Positions 18,738 through 29,134 of a DNA stretch of 39,772 nucleotides are shown here, in pieces; position 1 is the first letter of the stretch, and the number at the start of each line of letters is the position of its first letter. The stretch is from Bacteroidota bacterium. Lineage in GTDB: Bacteria; Bacteroidota; Rhodothermia; Rhodothermales; Bin80. The stretch is taken from the NCBI GenBank assembly GCA_026708685.1, contig JAPOUL010000028.1, forward strand, positions 1 to 39,772, written 5' to 3'. The position numbers and the translations under genes are program-made. The notes beneath the pieces were generated by a model that worked only from the letters and a program-made list of their open reading frames with translations, was not told the DNA's origin and did not search any database.

Positions 18738-19886
18738 ATGAACCTGTACACAGAACACAGAGGTCCCGCAAAGTACTTCCATGGACGCGAAGAGATCATA
18801 GATCCCTTTATCCGTACTGTAGAGCACTATCGTTCCTTTAAACGTGGAACCACATTTCTTATTAAAGGTCCACCTGGTTCGGGAAAGACAGCCCTGCTAT
18901 ATAAGCTTGGAGAGATCGCAAAAGACAGTGGGTATAAGGTGATTGACAACGTTACACCGATTGACCTACATGACCCCGAGTATATGGCGAAAAGGCTGGG
19001 TGTGCGCTACACAGTCAGCTACCACAAATCCGTTGGTGTCAACCTGAAATTATTACATGGTGAACATGGTAGCACATCCACCTCCCGTGCTTCCGTGGCA
19101 GATGTCATCAAGGAGGCCTCCAATGATACGGTGCTCATTCTGGTACTGGACGAGGCCCAACACCTTGCCGACCTTGTGTCGCCCCAACAAGTCAAGGCTG
19201 CCACCACTTCAACACTGAATCTGATTCACAACGGGAAGGTGGGGTGTCCAGTCTTCCTGCTCGCAGGCGGCCTGGGAACGACGGAGGTCGCACTTAAAGA
19301 CCTTGGCATTTCTCGCATTGAGGATGTGGCCAAAGTACGACTTGGGTCCCTGTCCATGGATGCTACGGTGGCGGTTATAGAAGACCATCTCCGCCACCGC
19401 TTCGGAATGGATCCGCCCCCAGCGGAATGGGTGAAATCCCTTGCCGCCCCCACTCATGGGTGGCCCCATCACATCATGTGCTACATTGAGGCGGCCCGTG
19501 TAACACTTGGCGGAGGCACATTCCCCGCCACCCATGAGGCACTGGCGGAGACACTGAAGCAAGGAACCGCTAACAAAGAAACCTATTATCAAACCAGATC
19601 ACACGGCATTGAGAAGAAGCAACGTGCCATCCTCGCCCACCTGTTTGCAAATCAGCCATCAGGAGGCACGGTAGATAAAAGTGACATCACAACCGCCTTG
19701 GAGGCACAGTACACGCCCGAGGCGGCTGAAGCCGTGTTTACGCGGGCACTCAAACAAGGCGTGCTGGACGAGCGGGCGGATGGGGGCTACGCGATTCCTA
19801 TTCCCTCCATGCAGTCATGGCTTATTGAAGAATACGGCAGAGACAAAGGGTGCGACAAAGGTGGCAGATTCTCAATGGAACGATAG
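18738..19886 (+). CDS. Orphan P-loop AAA ATPase with C-terminal winged-helix-like region
   Basis: The protein has 382 residues from ATG 18738; an upstream TTG at 18678 is a weaker start. Walker A is GPPGSGKT (44-51) and Walker B is LILVLDEAQH (about 133-142), the hhhhDE form of AAA_16/Cdc6-like ATPases. The N-terminal YFHGREEIIDPF is the usual lead-in of that group. The last ~90 residues (KKQRAILAHLFANQ ... VFTRALKQGVLDERADGGYAI) look like a winged helix that could bind DNA. Codon use is visibly richer in G/C than the flanking genes (many GCC, GGC, GGG), suggesting a different origin. No transposase or partner is adjacent. The role is unknown; possibilities are a regulator, a mobile-element ATPase or a STAND-like sensor without its partner domain. 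Confidence 0.85.
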   Translation: MNLYTEHRGPAKYFHGREEIIDPFIRTVEHYRSFKRGTTFLIKGPPGSGKTALLYKLGEIAKDSGYKVIDNVTPIDLHDPEYMAKRLGVRYTVSYHKSVGVNLKLLHGEHGSTSTSRASVADVIKEASNDTVLILVLDEAQHLADLVSPQQVKAATTSTLNLIHNGKVGCPVFLLAGGLGTTEVALKDLGISRIEDVAKVRLGSLSMDATVAVIEDHLRHRFGMDPPPAEWVKSLAAPTHGWPHHIMCYIEAARVTLGGGTFPATHEALAETLKQGTANKETYYQTRSHGIEKKQRAILAHLFANQPSGGTVDKSDITTALEAQYTPEAAEAVFTRALKQGVLDERADGGYAIPIPSMQSWLIEEYGRDKGCDKGGRFSMER

Positions 19887-20220
19887 ATACGATGGAAACC
19901 AATGCAGTTTAAGGTAAAAGCCCCGAAGATCGCAATGATGGCCAGACAGTCTAATGATGTTCAGCAAAACCTTGCGTTTCCTAAATTTCTTTTTCTGGAG
20001 CACCTGAAATGCATTATTCAATTCGATAGTAGGTGTGGAGGCGGATAGAACAGATGAAATGATGTAACTTTCGTTCAATAGAGCTGAATGTAATTCTTTT
20101 TTTCTGAAAAAGAAAGAACTCATCCGATCCACACTATACGTTTGAGTGGCACGACTAGTATGTGTGATGTGTCATCTCAGCATAAAGAGATTCACTGAGT
20201 ATGATCAATCAACGGGAACA
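19887..20220. other. Gap of about 330 bases without a gene
   Basis: No supported coding frame. A GTG at 20146 is open into the next gene, but the extension (25 residues, Cys/Met-rich) does not look like the family's N-terminus. A T-rich/A-rich hairpin lies near 20093-20118 (TTCTTTTT against AAAAAGAA), which might end the ATPase transcript. Confidence 0.5.
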
Positions 20221-21522
20221 ATGATCATGGACAATAACCAACGATCATCCGTATTTGACGCTAAACACATTTTTCATGCGGCAGTCCATGCGGTAAGTCC
20301 ATTCCAATTATCGGACTTTCCATTGGACTCTATGGACATTAAATCCATGCATGTCGTTGGAGCAGGGAAAGCCTCCATGGCCATGGCAGCGACTCTTGAG
20401 CAGACATTCCCAAATCATTCATGGAATGGTCATGTGGTTGTACCTCATGGATATATTGCTTCATTTCCAGTAGATCAGATGCCTCCCCAGCGTATTCGCG
20501 TAGTAGAGGGAGGGCATCCCCATCCTGATCAAGCAAGTCATCAATCAGCGACTGAAGCACTTCAGATAGCGGAAGCACTTGGAGACGATGATACTCTCGT
20601 GGTTCTTCTCAGCGGTGGTGCATCTGCCCTGTGGAGTTTACCCCATTCTGGATTGACCTTGAAAGATCAACAGACAATCAATCGGAAATTACTTGAATGT
20701 GGTGCAGACATCCACCAAATCAATACTATTCGTAAGCATCTATCGGCTATCAAAGGAGGACAGCTTGCCTATGGAGCTTGGCCAGCCCGTACGATCACCA
20801 TTGCAATTTCTGACGTGATAGGAGATGATGAATCTGTCATCGGAAGTGGGCCAACCGTGCCTGATCCTACCACATGTCAGGACTGTCTTGATATTCTTAA
20901 AAACTATGATATCCATGTTCCTCCAAGTGTCTTCAATCATTTGCAACTAGGTGTCAACCATCAGAGACTTGAGACCCCTAAGCCCGGTTCTAAGAGGCTT
21001 GAGAAATCATCCTTTCACCTGATGGCATCCAATGCAGATGCTCTCAGGGCAGCTCACCAAATGGCCACTGAGTTAGGCTACGAGGTAATTTCCACCGAGG
21101 AGGGGATTCAGGGTGAGGCTAGAGAGATTGGACGCATCATGGCCCAGCGTTTGTTGAGAATTCGTCCAGGTAAATGTTTCATTTGGGGTGGGGAAACAAC
21201 AGTAACCCTTCAAGGAAGTGGTAAAGGTGGTCGTAATCAGGAATTGGCTCTTGCCGCTGCATATGAGTTGAAGGGTATGGATGTGGATGGAGTGCTTTTA
21301 TCTGGAGGAACAGATGGTATTGATGGCCCAACCGATGCCGCTGGAGCATGGGCTACCCCCCAAACCGTTCCATTAGCACAGTCCAAAGGGTTGAATCCAG
21401 AAGAGGCACTCCGTAATAATGATGCCTATCATTGTCTGAAACCCATTCATCATCTACTGATCACCGGTCCTACACACACCAATGTGATGGACATAGGAAT
21501 CGCATTACGACATCATGAGTAA
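20221..21522 (+). CDS. Glycerate 2-kinase (MOFRL/GckA family)
   Basis: The protein has 433 residues from ATG 20221 (a second ATG is at 20227). It phosphorylates D-glycerate to 2-phosphoglycerate, feeding serine/glyoxylate or sugar-acid breakdown into lower glycolysis. Markers are [12 protein letters not shown] near the N-terminus, [47 protein letters not shown], and the C-terminal MOFRL domain with [19 protein letters not shown] and [17 protein letters not shown]. It is first in a three-gene run; the next gene starts 8 bases before its stop, so translation is probably coupled. The length is normal. Confidence 0.92.
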   Translation: MIMDNNQRSSVFDAKHIFHAAVHAVSPFQLSDFPLDSMDIKSMHVVGAGKASMAMAATLEQTFPNHSWNGHVVVPHGYIASFPVDQMPPQRIRVVEGGHPHPDQASHQSATEALQIAEALGDDDTLVVLLSGGASALWSLPHSGLTLKDQQTINRKLLECGADIHQINTIRKHLSAIKGGQLAYGAWPARTITIAISDVIGDDESVIGSGPTVPDPTTCQDCLDILKNYDIHVPPSVFNHLQLGVNHQRLETPKPGSKRLEKSSFHLMASNADALRAAHQMATELGYEVISTEEGIQGEAREIGRIMAQRLLRIRPGKCFIWGGETTVTLQGSGKGGRNQELALAAAYELKGMDVDGVLLSGGTDGIDGPTDAAGAWATPQTVPLAQSKGLNPEEALRNNDAYHCLKPIHHLLITGPTHTNVMDIGIALRHHE

Positions 21523-23527
21523 TCAATTAGCATCCGAGCAAAGTCCCTATTTATTGCAACACAAAGATAATCCAGTGGAGTGGTGGCCCTGGCGAGATGA
21601 AGCATTCGCAATCGCGAAGACGCTTGATCGTCCCATTTTTCTTTCGATTGGCTATGCCACCTGTCACTGGTGTCATGTGATGGAAAAGGAATCGTTTGAG
21701 GATCCAGAGGTCGCTCGTTTAATGAATGAAACCTTCATCAATATAAAGGTGGATCGCGAAGAACGTCCAGATATAGATGCGATCTACATGAGTGCATGCC
21801 AAATGGCGACTGGGCGGGGAGGATGGCCCCTCACGATCATTATGACTGCTGATATGTGCCCCTTCTTTGCAGGAACGTATATCCCGAAAACACAGAGATA
21901 TGGGCAGGAGGGGCTTTTGCAGATGATTCCAAGAATCGCAGAGGCATGGGTGCACGATCGTTCCTATGTCATTCAGAATGCTGATTCGTTCACCAAAGCA
22001 CTTCACAAATCGTCTTCCATTGATTTTTCAGGGGACGGTCTTTCCGAAAATGCTCTTCACAAAGGATTCCGCCAGTGTGAACAACAATATGATCAGGCAT
22101 ATGGTGGATTTGGTGAGGCACCGAAATTTCCAGGCCCCGAAAAATTACGATTCTTGTTACGATACTGGTATCGAACGGGAAACCTCAAGGCATTGGAGAT
22201 GGTCAACAATACCCTCCAAAAAATGAGGCGAGGTGGGATGTATGATCAGATCGGAGGTGGATTCCATCGTTATAGTACAGATGAGCTCTGGCGTGTCCCT
22301 CATTTTGAAAAGATGCTCTATGATCAGGCTCTGCTCATTCAAAGCTATTTAGAGGCGTTTCAGGTGACAGGACAGCAGGAATTTCTTGACACCGTTCACT
22401 CTACGATTGAGTATGTGCATAGGGAATTACATACTTCAGAGGGTGCCTATTGTACGGGTGAAGATGCAGACTCCGAAGGGGAAGAGGGGAAGTACTACGT
22501 ATGGGATCTTGAAGAAATCAATCAGGTACTCCAACCAGAAGATGCTCAGTGTGCCGTTGATCTGTTCAACCTTCATGGCAAAGGAAATTACCTTGATGAA
22601 TCGACGCGTCAACGAACAGGAAAGAATATTCTTTATCTCTCAATGGAGGCTTCCTTTGCTGATCGAGATACGCTGATCCGAATATCAGATCGTTTACTTG
22701 AACATCGTAGCCATCGCATTAGGCCTCTTCTTGATGATAAGATATTGACGGATTGGAATGGACTGATGATTACCGCCTTGACGCGAGCGGGGATGGTGCT
22801 TGACAATCAAGGATGGATTGATCATGCCCAAACATGTATGCAGTTTATTGAAACCCATCTCATGCCTCAGTCTGGAAGATTGCTCCATCGATGGCGCAAT
22901 GGAGAGGCTGGAATTTCTGGTTTATTGGATGACTATGCATTCATCATTGAAGGATGTTTAACGCTATACGAGGCCACTTATGATGAGCACTACAGTAGGC
23001 TTGCTCAGGAGTTAACCGCCACCGTTCAATCTGAATTTATCTCGGATGAGGGGGATTTTTACATGGCCCCTCAGGGTGGGGAGTCGCTCCTCTTACGACC
23101 CAAGCAACAGTTTGACTCTGCCATTCCCTCGGGAAATGCAATCATGACGAAAAATTTGTTGAGATTATCTCGGATGATAGGTGATTCAGATCTTGAAGAT
23201 GCAGGCCACCGAACCTTAAGTGTCTATACAAAAGGGTTGCTCAATTATCCATTGGGCTTTTGTGCAATGCTCTCAGCCCTTGATGATGCCATTGGTCCAA
23301 GCCATGAGATCATGATTACTGGATCTAAAGAGGATAAGAAGACACAATTTGCCCTGTCTACACTGAAGAAGAAGTATGTTCCAAATAGCATCATTTTATC
23401 CAGCCCAGAATTTCGGGGCACCACATCGTTTGCCATTCATGTGTGTAGTGGGAAGGCCTGTGATCTTCCAACAACGAATCTCCAACAGGTTATAGATCAA
23501 CTTATAAAACCAACGATGAATGACTGA
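21515..23527 (+). CDS. YyaL/SSP411-type thioredoxin-domain protein (DUF255)
   Basis: The 670-residue protein has an N-terminal thioredoxin-like domain (about 1-165) with Cys50-His-Trp-Cys53 in [16 protein letters not shown], preceded by the family start [22 protein letters not shown]. The rest is an (alpha/alpha)6-barrel like N-acylglucosamine 2-epimerases ([46 protein letters not shown]). The family is widespread (human SPATA20, B. subtilis YyaL) and its biochemical role is not settled. It has no signal peptide, so it is cytosolic. It overlaps both neighbours by 8 bases, so it is translated as part of the kinase-thiolase operon. Confidence 0.92.
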   Translation: MSNQLASEQSPYLLQHKDNPVEWWPWRDEAFAIAKTLDRPIFLSIGYATCHWCHVMEKESFEDPEVARLMNETFINIKVDREERPDIDAIYMSACQMATGRGGWPLTIIMTADMCPFFAGTYIPKTQRYGQEGLLQMIPRIAEAWVHDRSYVIQNADSFTKALHKSSSIDFSGDGLSENALHKGFRQCEQQYDQAYGGFGEAPKFPGPEKLRFLLRYWYRTGNLKALEMVNNTLQKMRRGGMYDQIGGGFHRYSTDELWRVPHFEKMLYDQALLIQSYLEAFQVTGQQEFLDTVHSTIEYVHRELHTSEGAYCTGEDADSEGEEGKYYVWDLEEINQVLQPEDAQCAVDLFNLHGKGNYLDESTRQRTGKNILYLSMEASFADRDTLIRISDRLLEHRSHRIRPLLDDKILTDWNGLMITALTRAGMVLDNQGWIDHAQTCMQFIETHLMPQSGRLLHRWRNGEAGISGLLDDYAFIIEGCLTLYEATYDEHYSRLAQELTATVQSEFISDEGDFYMAPQGGESLLLRPKQQFDSAIPSGNAIMTKNLLRLSRMIGDSDLEDAGHRTLSVYTKGLLNYPLGFCAMLSALDDAIGPSHEIMITGSKEDKKTQFALSTLKKKYVPNSIILSSPEFRGTTSFAIHVCSGKACDLPTTNLQQVIDQLIKPTMND

Positions 23528-24698
23528 TGTATTTGTTTTGAGTGCCTTACGTTCTCCGATGGGGCGTTTTGGAGGAGCATTATCATCTCTGAGTCCTGCG
23601 GAACTTGCCGCTCCAATTCTTCGGTCAGTCCTTGACCATGTCGGGATGGATGATCATCATCTTGATTTAATTTTGATGGGACATGTTTTGAAGGGGGGGC
23701 ATGGGCAACTTGTTGCACGTCAGGCGGCAAAACATGCACAGATTGCTGATTCAGTGGATGCCGTGAGCATTGACATGGTTTGTTCCTCTGGAATGATGAG
23801 TGTGATCATGGGGGCATCCCTGATTCAATCGGGAGTAGCCAATATTGTTTTGGCAGGTGGAGTGGAATCTATGTCGCAGGCTGGATTTGCACTTTCGAGT
23901 AAGGCCAGATGGGGATACAAGTATATTTCGGGGTACCATGAACCGATTATTGATCTATTACATCAGGACGGTCTTACTGATCCGATCACTGGAGAGTCCA
24001 TGGGGGTTCAGGCTGAACGTCTTGCACAGCAACGATCCATCACCCGCCAAGAACTGGATGGCATCGCGGCACAATCACATAGCCGAGCCTGTCATGCTAC
24101 AAAATCAGATATATTCTCGCGTGAGATCACGCCCGTCAACGGTAAGAATGATATTCTCAAAAGAGATGAAGGCATCCGATCCAACACTACTGTTGAGGTA
24201 CTATCTCAGTTGAATCCCGTTTTTGAAAAAAATGGTCGATTGACGGCGGGAAACAGTAGCCAAATCAGTGATGGATCAGCTGCCATTTTGCTCGCAAGTG
24301 CGGAGTTTGTCAACCATCACAACATAGATCCGATTGCTAAGATCCTTGGATATGGATGGTCGGCTGGCACATGGGAGTATTTTATTGAATCTCCAGTGAG
24401 AGCGTCCAATCATGCTCTCGAAAAAGCTGGTCTTGACGAAACCGATATTGATTTGTATGAGAACAATGAAGCTTTCTCGTTGAGTACATCGTTATATCTC
24501 AGAAAGATGGGACTTCACCCCGATAGGTTGAATGTACATGGGGGAGCCATTGCACTGGGGCATCCCATTGGATGTTCTGGGACAAGAATCATGGTCACTC
24601 TCTTGAACGCTTTACGCGAATATGATAAATCTCTTGGACTCGCAACACTCTGTCATGGAACAGGAGGTGCTACGGCAATGATTTTTGAGAGGCTTTAA
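23520..24698 (+). CDS. Thiolase (acetyl-CoA C-acetyltransferase family)
   Basis: This 392-residue protein either condenses two acetyl-CoA to acetoacetyl-CoA or cleaves 3-ketoacyl-CoA. The nucleophile is Cys88 ([11 protein letters not shown]), the catalytic His348 lies in [14 protein letters not shown] and the second cysteine Cys378 in [10 protein letters not shown]. The ENNEAFS loop is typical. The long substrate loop ([18 protein letters not shown]) is somewhat unusual. Direction cannot be told from sequence: the lack of a neighbouring 3-hydroxyacyl-CoA dehydrogenase disfavours a dedicated beta-oxidation role. The start ATG overlaps the stop of the previous gene by 8 bases. Confidence 0.9.
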   Translation: MTDVFVLSALRSPMGRFGGALSSLSPAELAAPILRSVLDHVGMDDHHLDLILMGHVLKGGHGQLVARQAAKHAQIADSVDAVSIDMVCSSGMMSVIMGASLIQSGVANIVLAGGVESMSQAGFALSSKARWGYKYISGYHEPIIDLLHQDGLTDPITGESMGVQAERLAQQRSITRQELDGIAAQSHSRACHATKSDIFSREITPVNGKNDILKRDEGIRSNTTVEVLSQLNPVFEKNGRLTAGNSSQISDGSAAILLASAEFVNHHNIDPIAKILGYGWSAGTWEYFIESPVRASNHALEKAGLDETDIDLYENNEAFSLSTSLYLRKMGLHPDRLNVHGGAIALGHPIGCSGTRIMVTLLNALREYDKSLGLATLCHGTGGATAMIFERL

Positions 24699-25081
24699 AT
24701 GAAACTCTCATACAAAGAGTCATCAAGGTTGATGCAATCATGGAATCTTTATTTTGCAGGCCTTTATTTTCTTGATCAGGTCAGGAGTGAAAAACAGTAA
24801 AAAACGATGAGAAAATAGAGCGGATATCAAAGCAACTTTGGATATGCGTTTGGTCATCGTTTAACAATGAAAAGCCCCCATAAAAGATTTAATAGGAGCC
24901 TTTTGCAAAACCATCAACTCCAAAAAACCTAGCAATGGTGCTCAAGATCATTATTTCTAGTAAAACGCGGAGGTTTTGCAAACGCCTCATAGGTATCACA
25001 GTGCATTAACTCTAATTGATGTCTCTTCTATATTCTGTGATACATCTTTTGCGGAAAGGAGCTTCCCATTAAGCGTGGGAA
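24699..25081. other. Convergent gap with MITE copy B
   Basis: These 383 bases separate two convergent operons and have no coding frame. They hold the element at 24896-24988. A weak hairpin at 25063-25081 (TTCCCA/TGGGAA) directly follows the permease stop on the minus strand, without a T-run. Confidence 0.6.
24896..24988. mobile_element. MITE-like element, copy B, with ATAG target duplication
   Basis: The 93-base element has ends GAGCCTTTTGCAAAACC (24896-24912) and GGTTTTGCAAACGCCTC (24972-24988). ATAG occurs directly outside both ends (24892-24895, 24989-24992). Read on the minus strand, its interior (CGTTTTACTAGAAATAATG) matches the left interior of copies A and C, so it lies in the opposite orientation. 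There is no coding content. Confidence 0.8.
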
Positions 25082-26299
25082 TCACTCGTGACGAAGGGCT
25101 TCAATTGGATTTAATGCAGCAGCTTTGCGGGCAGGATAGAATCCAAAGAAAATTCCGACACCTGCCGAGAAGGCTAATGCAATCATAATGGTCGTTGGAG
25201 AGGTCACTGTATTCCATCCAGTGAGTTGGCTGAGAATACTTGATCCAGCAAAACCAATGCCAATTCCAATCAGTCCACCAAGCACGCTCATGACAATGCT
25301 CTCAACTAAAAACTGTGTCAATACATCTCGCCCCCGTGCTCCAATGGCCATACGAATTCCGATTTCTCGCGTACGTTCAGTGACAGAAACCAGCATGATA
25401 TTCATGATGCCGATTCCCCCCACCAACAATGAAATCGATGCAATAGCAGCCAAGAGCAGGGTCATGACTTCGGTGGTTCCCTGTTCCGCTTCGGCAAGAT
25501 CGTTCTGATTGCGGACGGTAAAGCCATCTTCTGCAAAGCGTGAAATACCGTGAGACTCACGCATGATTGCTCGAATTTCTTCTTGTGCGGCTGGGATATC
25601 TCGAGACGAAGGCGTACTGGCGAGTATCTGAAAAATTCGACTCCATCCACTGAGACGAGTCTGGACGGTGGTGTAGGGGGCAAAGACAACATCATCCTGA
25701 TCATTGCCGCTAGCGGTCTGCCCTTTAGGCTCTAATACGCCAATGATTTCCACGGGAACATTACGGACCTGAACTGTCAGCCCCACAGGATCCTCATCGG
25801 GAAACAGATTTTCCGCAACGGTGTGGCCTAAAACCATGACTCTTCTCATCTGCCGTAGCTCACTTTGATCAAAGAACCGACCATATTTCATATCCCAGTT
25901 GCGGATGATTTGATAATCCGTAGACACACCATTGATGGTCGTTCTCCAGTTTCCCTGACCACCAATCACCTGAGTTCGACTAAATACAACGGGAGATACG
26001 GCTGATACAAACAGGCTTTCGCGTTTGATTTTCTCAGAGTCTTTAATCGTAAGACGATTGTAGCTTTGTGCACCCCTGCTGACACCTCCCTGTCGGCTGG
26101 ATCCAGGGGTGACCACAATCATGTTGGTACCAAGGGTATTGATCTGTTCCTGAATTTGTGATTGTGCACCTTGACCGATGGCAACCATCACAATCACTGC
26201 TCCAACCCCTATGACAATCCCTAGCATGGTGAGCATGGTACGCATCTTATTTTTTAAGATACTCTGAGAAGCAATTTTGATAAGTGTTGAACCTTTCAT
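25082..26299 (-). CDS. MacB-like ABC transporter permease (FtsX family)
   Basis: The 405-residue protein has an N-terminal membrane helix followed by the MacB_PCD periplasmic domain (about 45-240) and then three C-terminal helices with the FtsX signature (ASISLLVGGIGIMNIMLVSVTERTREIGIRMAIGA). It is the membrane half of a mechanotransmission-type ABC system that, with a MacA adaptor and TolC-like channel, expels peptides, macrolides or lipopeptides from the periplasm. The ATPase is a separate protein encoded just upstream (ATGA overlap). It is last in the six-gene operon. No TolC-like gene is in the window. Confidence 0.93.
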   Translation of the reverse strand: MKGSTLIKIASQSILKNKMRTMLTMLGIVIGVGAVIVMVAIGQGAQSQIQEQINTLGTNMIVVTPGSSRQGGVSRGAQSYNRLTIKDSEKIKRESLFVSAVSPVVFSRTQVIGGQGNWRTTINGVSTDYQIIRNWDMKYGRFFDQSELRQMRRVMVLGHTVAENLFPDEDPVGLTVQVRNVPVEIIGVLEPKGQTASGNDQDDVVFAPYTTVQTRLSGWSRIFQILASTPSSRDIPAAQEEIRAIMRESHGISRFAEDGFTVRNQNDLAEAEQGTTEVMTLLLAAIASISLLVGGIGIMNIMLVSVTERTREIGIRMAIGARGRDVLTQFLVESIVMSVLGGLIGIGIGFAGSSILSQLTGWNTVTSPTTIMIALAFSAGVGIFFGFYPARKAAALNPIEALRHE

Positions 26300-27057
26300 G
26301 AGTCAAGATCTGGGTCAAGTGAAGCAGGGGCTTCGGTTGATGTGGTCATGTCAGCCATTTCCTGCTGGATATGCTTATCATGAATAATTTTTCCATCGCG
26401 TAACTCAATAATACGCTGGGTGCAATGAGCTACATCCGATTCATGGGTGATCAGAAGAACAGTCATACCTTGGCTGTGAAGCTCCTGAAAAAGTGTCAGT
26501 ACCTCTACGGATGTTTTGCTATCTAAATTACCAGTTGGCTCATCAGCTAAAAGGATAGATGGATTGGTCACCAAGGCCCGTGCGATAGCAACACGTTGCT
26601 GCTGTCCACCCGATAGCTCATTGGGTTCATGATCCATTCTATCACCGAGGCCAACCCGCTCCAGTGCTTCTTCGGCCGTTTTTCGAATGGCAATTTTTCG
26701 TTTAGACCGATCATAGAGCAGGGGGAGCTCCACATTTTCAAGTGCAGTGGTCCGAGACAGCAAATTAAATCCCTGAAAGACAAAACCGATTTTACTGTTT
26801 CGGATGTCAGCCAACTCATTACGGGATAGATTTTCGAGGTGAACTCCATCCAGATAGTAGGTGCCTGAAGTAGGATAGTCCAAACAACCGATGATATTCA
26901 TCAAGGTGGATTTACCAGAACCAGATGCCCCCACAATAGCAATCATTTCTCCACGATCAATGGTCAGGTCAATCCCCTGAAGTGCATGGACTTCGGTCTT
27001 GCCCATGGTATATACCTTGGTTAATCCTTGCGTCCGCATGACAATATCATGTTCCAT
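26296..27057 (-). CDS. MacB/LolD-like ABC transporter ATP-binding protein
   Basis: The 253-residue ATPase has Walker A GASGSGKS (43-50), Q-loop FVFQGFNLLSR, signature LSGGQQQR, Walker B ILLADEPTGNLDS and a switch His in LITHESD. These are the usual features of the ATPases that drive MacB/LolCDE-type permeases. The C-terminal extension (about 25 residues) is acidic and variable. It overlaps the permease gene by 4 bases and follows the adaptor gene by 5 bases. Confidence 0.95.
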   Translation of the reverse strand: MEHDIVMRTQGLTKVYTMGKTEVHALQGIDLTIDRGEMIAIVGASGSGKSTLMNIIGCLDYPTSGTYYLDGVHLENLSRNELADIRNSKIGFVFQGFNLLSRTTALENVELPLLYDRSKRKIAIRKTAEEALERVGLGDRMDHEPNELSGGQQQRVAIARALVTNPSILLADEPTGNLDSKTSVEVLTLFQELHSQGMTVLLITHESDVAHCTQRIIELRDGKIIHDKHIQQEMADMTTSTEAPASLDPDLDS

Positions 27058-27062
27058 ATGGA

Positions 27063-28322
27063 CTAAAATCCTCCAGGCCTCCAGCGACGTTGGGTGCGCT
27101 GAAATGGATTATTGGATCCATCGCCATCGGTTTGTGTAACTCCTGCAATAATTTCCATTCCAGTTTGCAGTCGCTGACTGATGATCTCCGTCATTTGTCC
27201 ATCTGTGATCCCAGTCTGGGCTGGTGTAGCCATTAACTCCCCATTTGGATCAAGGTACCAGATCATGGCAACATTGTCTCGTCCACCGCCGAATCCACCA
27301 GCTCCGCCTCCACTCCAAGTTCCTCCGCTTGCCGCTCTGCCACCACGATTGTTATTTCCTGAGGCTGGTCCATCAGATGCGGCCTGTCGCCGTGCACGGA
27401 TCACCTCAAACATCTGAGGAGTTGCACGAAAACGTAGTGCAGCATTAGGAATTTTGAGAACATCAGATGCAGATTCTATGAGAAAATCAACGGTGGCAGT
27501 CATTCCTGGCAGGAGCCGTCCATCTGGATTTTCAACATCTATAACGACCGTATAATTGACCACATTCTCTTGTACCGTGGATTGGAGACGAACCTGTCGC
27601 ACGGTACCATCAAACATGTCATCAGGATACGCCTGTACCGTAAATCGTGCAAATTGACCTTCTTGAATTTGGCCAATATCACTTTCATCCACGGATGCGA
27701 GGATTTCCATCGTGGAAAGATCATCGGCAATCAAAAAGAGTTGAGGAGCAGAGAAACTGGCTGCCACCGTCTGTCCAACATCTACATTACGTTCAATCAC
27801 CGTCCCCGAGATCGGTGCAATAATGGTTGCATAACTTAGATTTTGACGAGCGCGGTCCAGGCTGATCTCAGCACTTTTGGTTGCAGCTTTTGCAATGTCA
27901 AGGTCAAACTGGGCACGAGAATAATCCACTTCAGTAACAAACTGTTGATTGTACAGCGGTTCCAAGCGATCTAATTCGCGTTGTGCCTGCTTGAGTTGGG
28001 CCTGATTACGTTCAAGATTGGATTCCGCATCACGAACCGTACTCCACAGGAGGGTTGTATCTATACGGGCAATGATTTGTCCAGCTCGGACACGATCGTT
28101 AAAGTCCACATAAATATCCGAAATGATTCCAGAAACCTGCGTACCAACCTGAACCGTGGTAACCGCATCCAGAGCTCCAGTACTGGCAACCACTGCTTCA
28201 AGATCACCTTGTTCAAGGGTCACAAAACGAAAAGGACTGATTGGTTCAGCAGATCCTTGGCTAAAATACCAAAAAGAGCCTGCTGTAAGAATAACGGTAA
28301 CAGTGATAATCAAGTATTTCAT
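27063..28322 (-). CDS. MacA-like periplasmic adaptor (membrane fusion protein)
   Basis: The 419-residue protein has an N-terminal membrane anchor (YLIITVTVILTAGSFWYF). The lipoyl/barrel-sandwich halves are visible around TVQVGTQVSGIISDIYVDFN and YATIIAPISGTVIERNVDVG. Between them is a coiled-coil hairpin of about 75 residues (SNLERNQAQLKQAQRELDRL). Beta-barrel and membrane-proximal domains follow. A glycine-rich, low-complexity insertion (NNNRGGRAASGG to GGFGGGRDN, about residues 322-352) near the C-terminus is unusual. It links the MacB-like permease to an outer-membrane channel. The start ATG overlaps the upstream stop (ATGA). Confidence 0.93.
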   Translation of the reverse strand: MKYLIITVTVILTAGSFWYFSQGSAEPISPFRFVTLEQGDLEAVVASTGALDAVTTVQVGTQVSGIISDIYVDFNDRVRAGQIIARIDTTLLWSTVRDAESNLERNQAQLKQAQRELDRLEPLYNQQFVTEVDYSRAQFDLDIAKAATKSAEISLDRARQNLSYATIIAPISGTVIERNVDVGQTVAASFSAPQLFLIADDLSTMEILASVDESDIGQIQEGQFARFTVQAYPDDMFDGTVRQVRLQSTVQENVVNYTVVIDVENPDGRLLPGMTATVDFLIESASDVLKIPNAALRFRATPQMFEVIRARRQAASDGPASGNNNRGGRAASGGTWSGGGAGGFGGGRDNVAMIWYLDPNGELMATPAQTGITDGQMTEIISQRLQTGMEIIAGVTQTDGDGSNNPFQRTQRRWRPGGF

Positions 28323-28777
28323 TCAAGTTGTGATGTCTGTGTACGGTGAGATAGAGAATCTTTTTGCAGGGAGTGGGGATGATGACTTCTACTCTTGCGG
28401 CCTCTTCGGCGTTGATGTACGCTTCTTCTGCGATCCAGCCATCGTTCCACTCGTTGCAATTGGTCAGGATTTAAAATCAATTGAAGGTCATCAATCAGGA
28501 CTTGACGGTCATACGCCAAGCTATCGATCATGCGTCTACGATGACGGATGAATGACTGTTCTCCGCGTAGAAGAGCAAGCCGAACCTGTTGCCGCTGGTC
28601 TTCATCAATAAACTCAATCATACGATCCATATGGCGATAGAGTCCACCAGAGTGACGAACGTCCAACAGAGTCATATTACGATGATGTTGCCATGCACTT
28701 GTGGCCACGATTCCAATGGTGGCACCCGCCATAACTGCAAAGCCAAGCAACAAATAGGATTTAACGCGTGAACTCAT
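28319..28777 (-). CDS. Spy/CpxP-like periplasmic helical protein
   Basis: The 152-residue protein has an N-terminal signal anchor (SYLLLGFAVMAGATIGIVATS), then a helical, Arg/Gln-rich domain. MIEFIDEDQRQQVRLALLRG and LNPDQLQRVERWLDRRR recall the LTxxQ repeats of Spy/CpxP/heavy-metal-sensor proteins. The C-terminal ~30 residues are strongly basic with many His, Ser and Arg. Members of this family bind misfolded proteins or modulate envelope stress signalling, which would suit its place between a sigma/anti-sigma pair and an efflux pump. It overlaps both neighbours by 4 bases. The assignment rests on helical pattern and context. Confidence 0.65.
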   Translation of the reverse strand: MSSRVKSYLLLGFAVMAGATIGIVATSAWQHHRNMTLLDVRHSGGLYRHMDRMIEFIDEDQRQQVRLALLRGEQSFIRHRRRMIDSLAYDRQVLIDDLQLILNPDQLQRVERWLDRRRSVHQRRRGRKSRSHHPHSLQKDSLSHRTQTSQLE

Positions 28778-29109
28778 GGAATCGTTGCATGGAATGCATC
28801 CAAATCTTCAAGATAGGCAGAGGTCAACGTCAGAGGTTTAAGCCCAAAGACAAGTTCAATGGTAGTAGGGGATGCTTCATAATTCTGACTCAGGACCATA
28901 CTATAGGACATTAATCCTAAGATGAGTAATGTAGCAGCGAAAGCGATGGGCTTAAACGCGTCCCACAGAACCTGAAAAAAAAGTTCATGCGGTTCATGAA
29001 TAGATGTGACTTGAAGCATGATCCTATCGGTGAGAGAGGGCTGGATACGATGTTTCGTCGTCGTTGACACTGCATCATGGAGAAGGTTTTGGATTTGATG
29101 ATCATTCAT
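28774..29109 (-). CDS. Putative anti-sigma factor (single-pass membrane protein)
   Basis: The protein has 111 residues from ATG 29109; a TTG at 29154 would add 15 residues and overlap the sigma gene. A cytosolic N-terminal part of about 60 residues (MNDHQIQNLLHDAV ... LTDRIMLQV) is followed by one membrane helix (FKPIAFAATLLILGLMSYSMVL) and a short periplasmic tail. That topology and the position directly after an ECF sigma gene suggest an anti-sigma factor. There is no zinc-binding HxxxCxxC motif, so it is not a ZAS-type protein. Identity is by context. Confidence 0.6.
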   Translation of the reverse strand: MNDHQIQNLLHDAVSTTTKHRIQPSLTDRIMLQVTSIHEPHELFFQVLWDAFKPIAFAATLLILGLMSYSMVLSQNYEASPTTIELVFGLKPLTLTSAYLEDLDAFHATIP

Positions 29110-29134
29110 GGGGAGTTCATCATGTTGGATAGAG

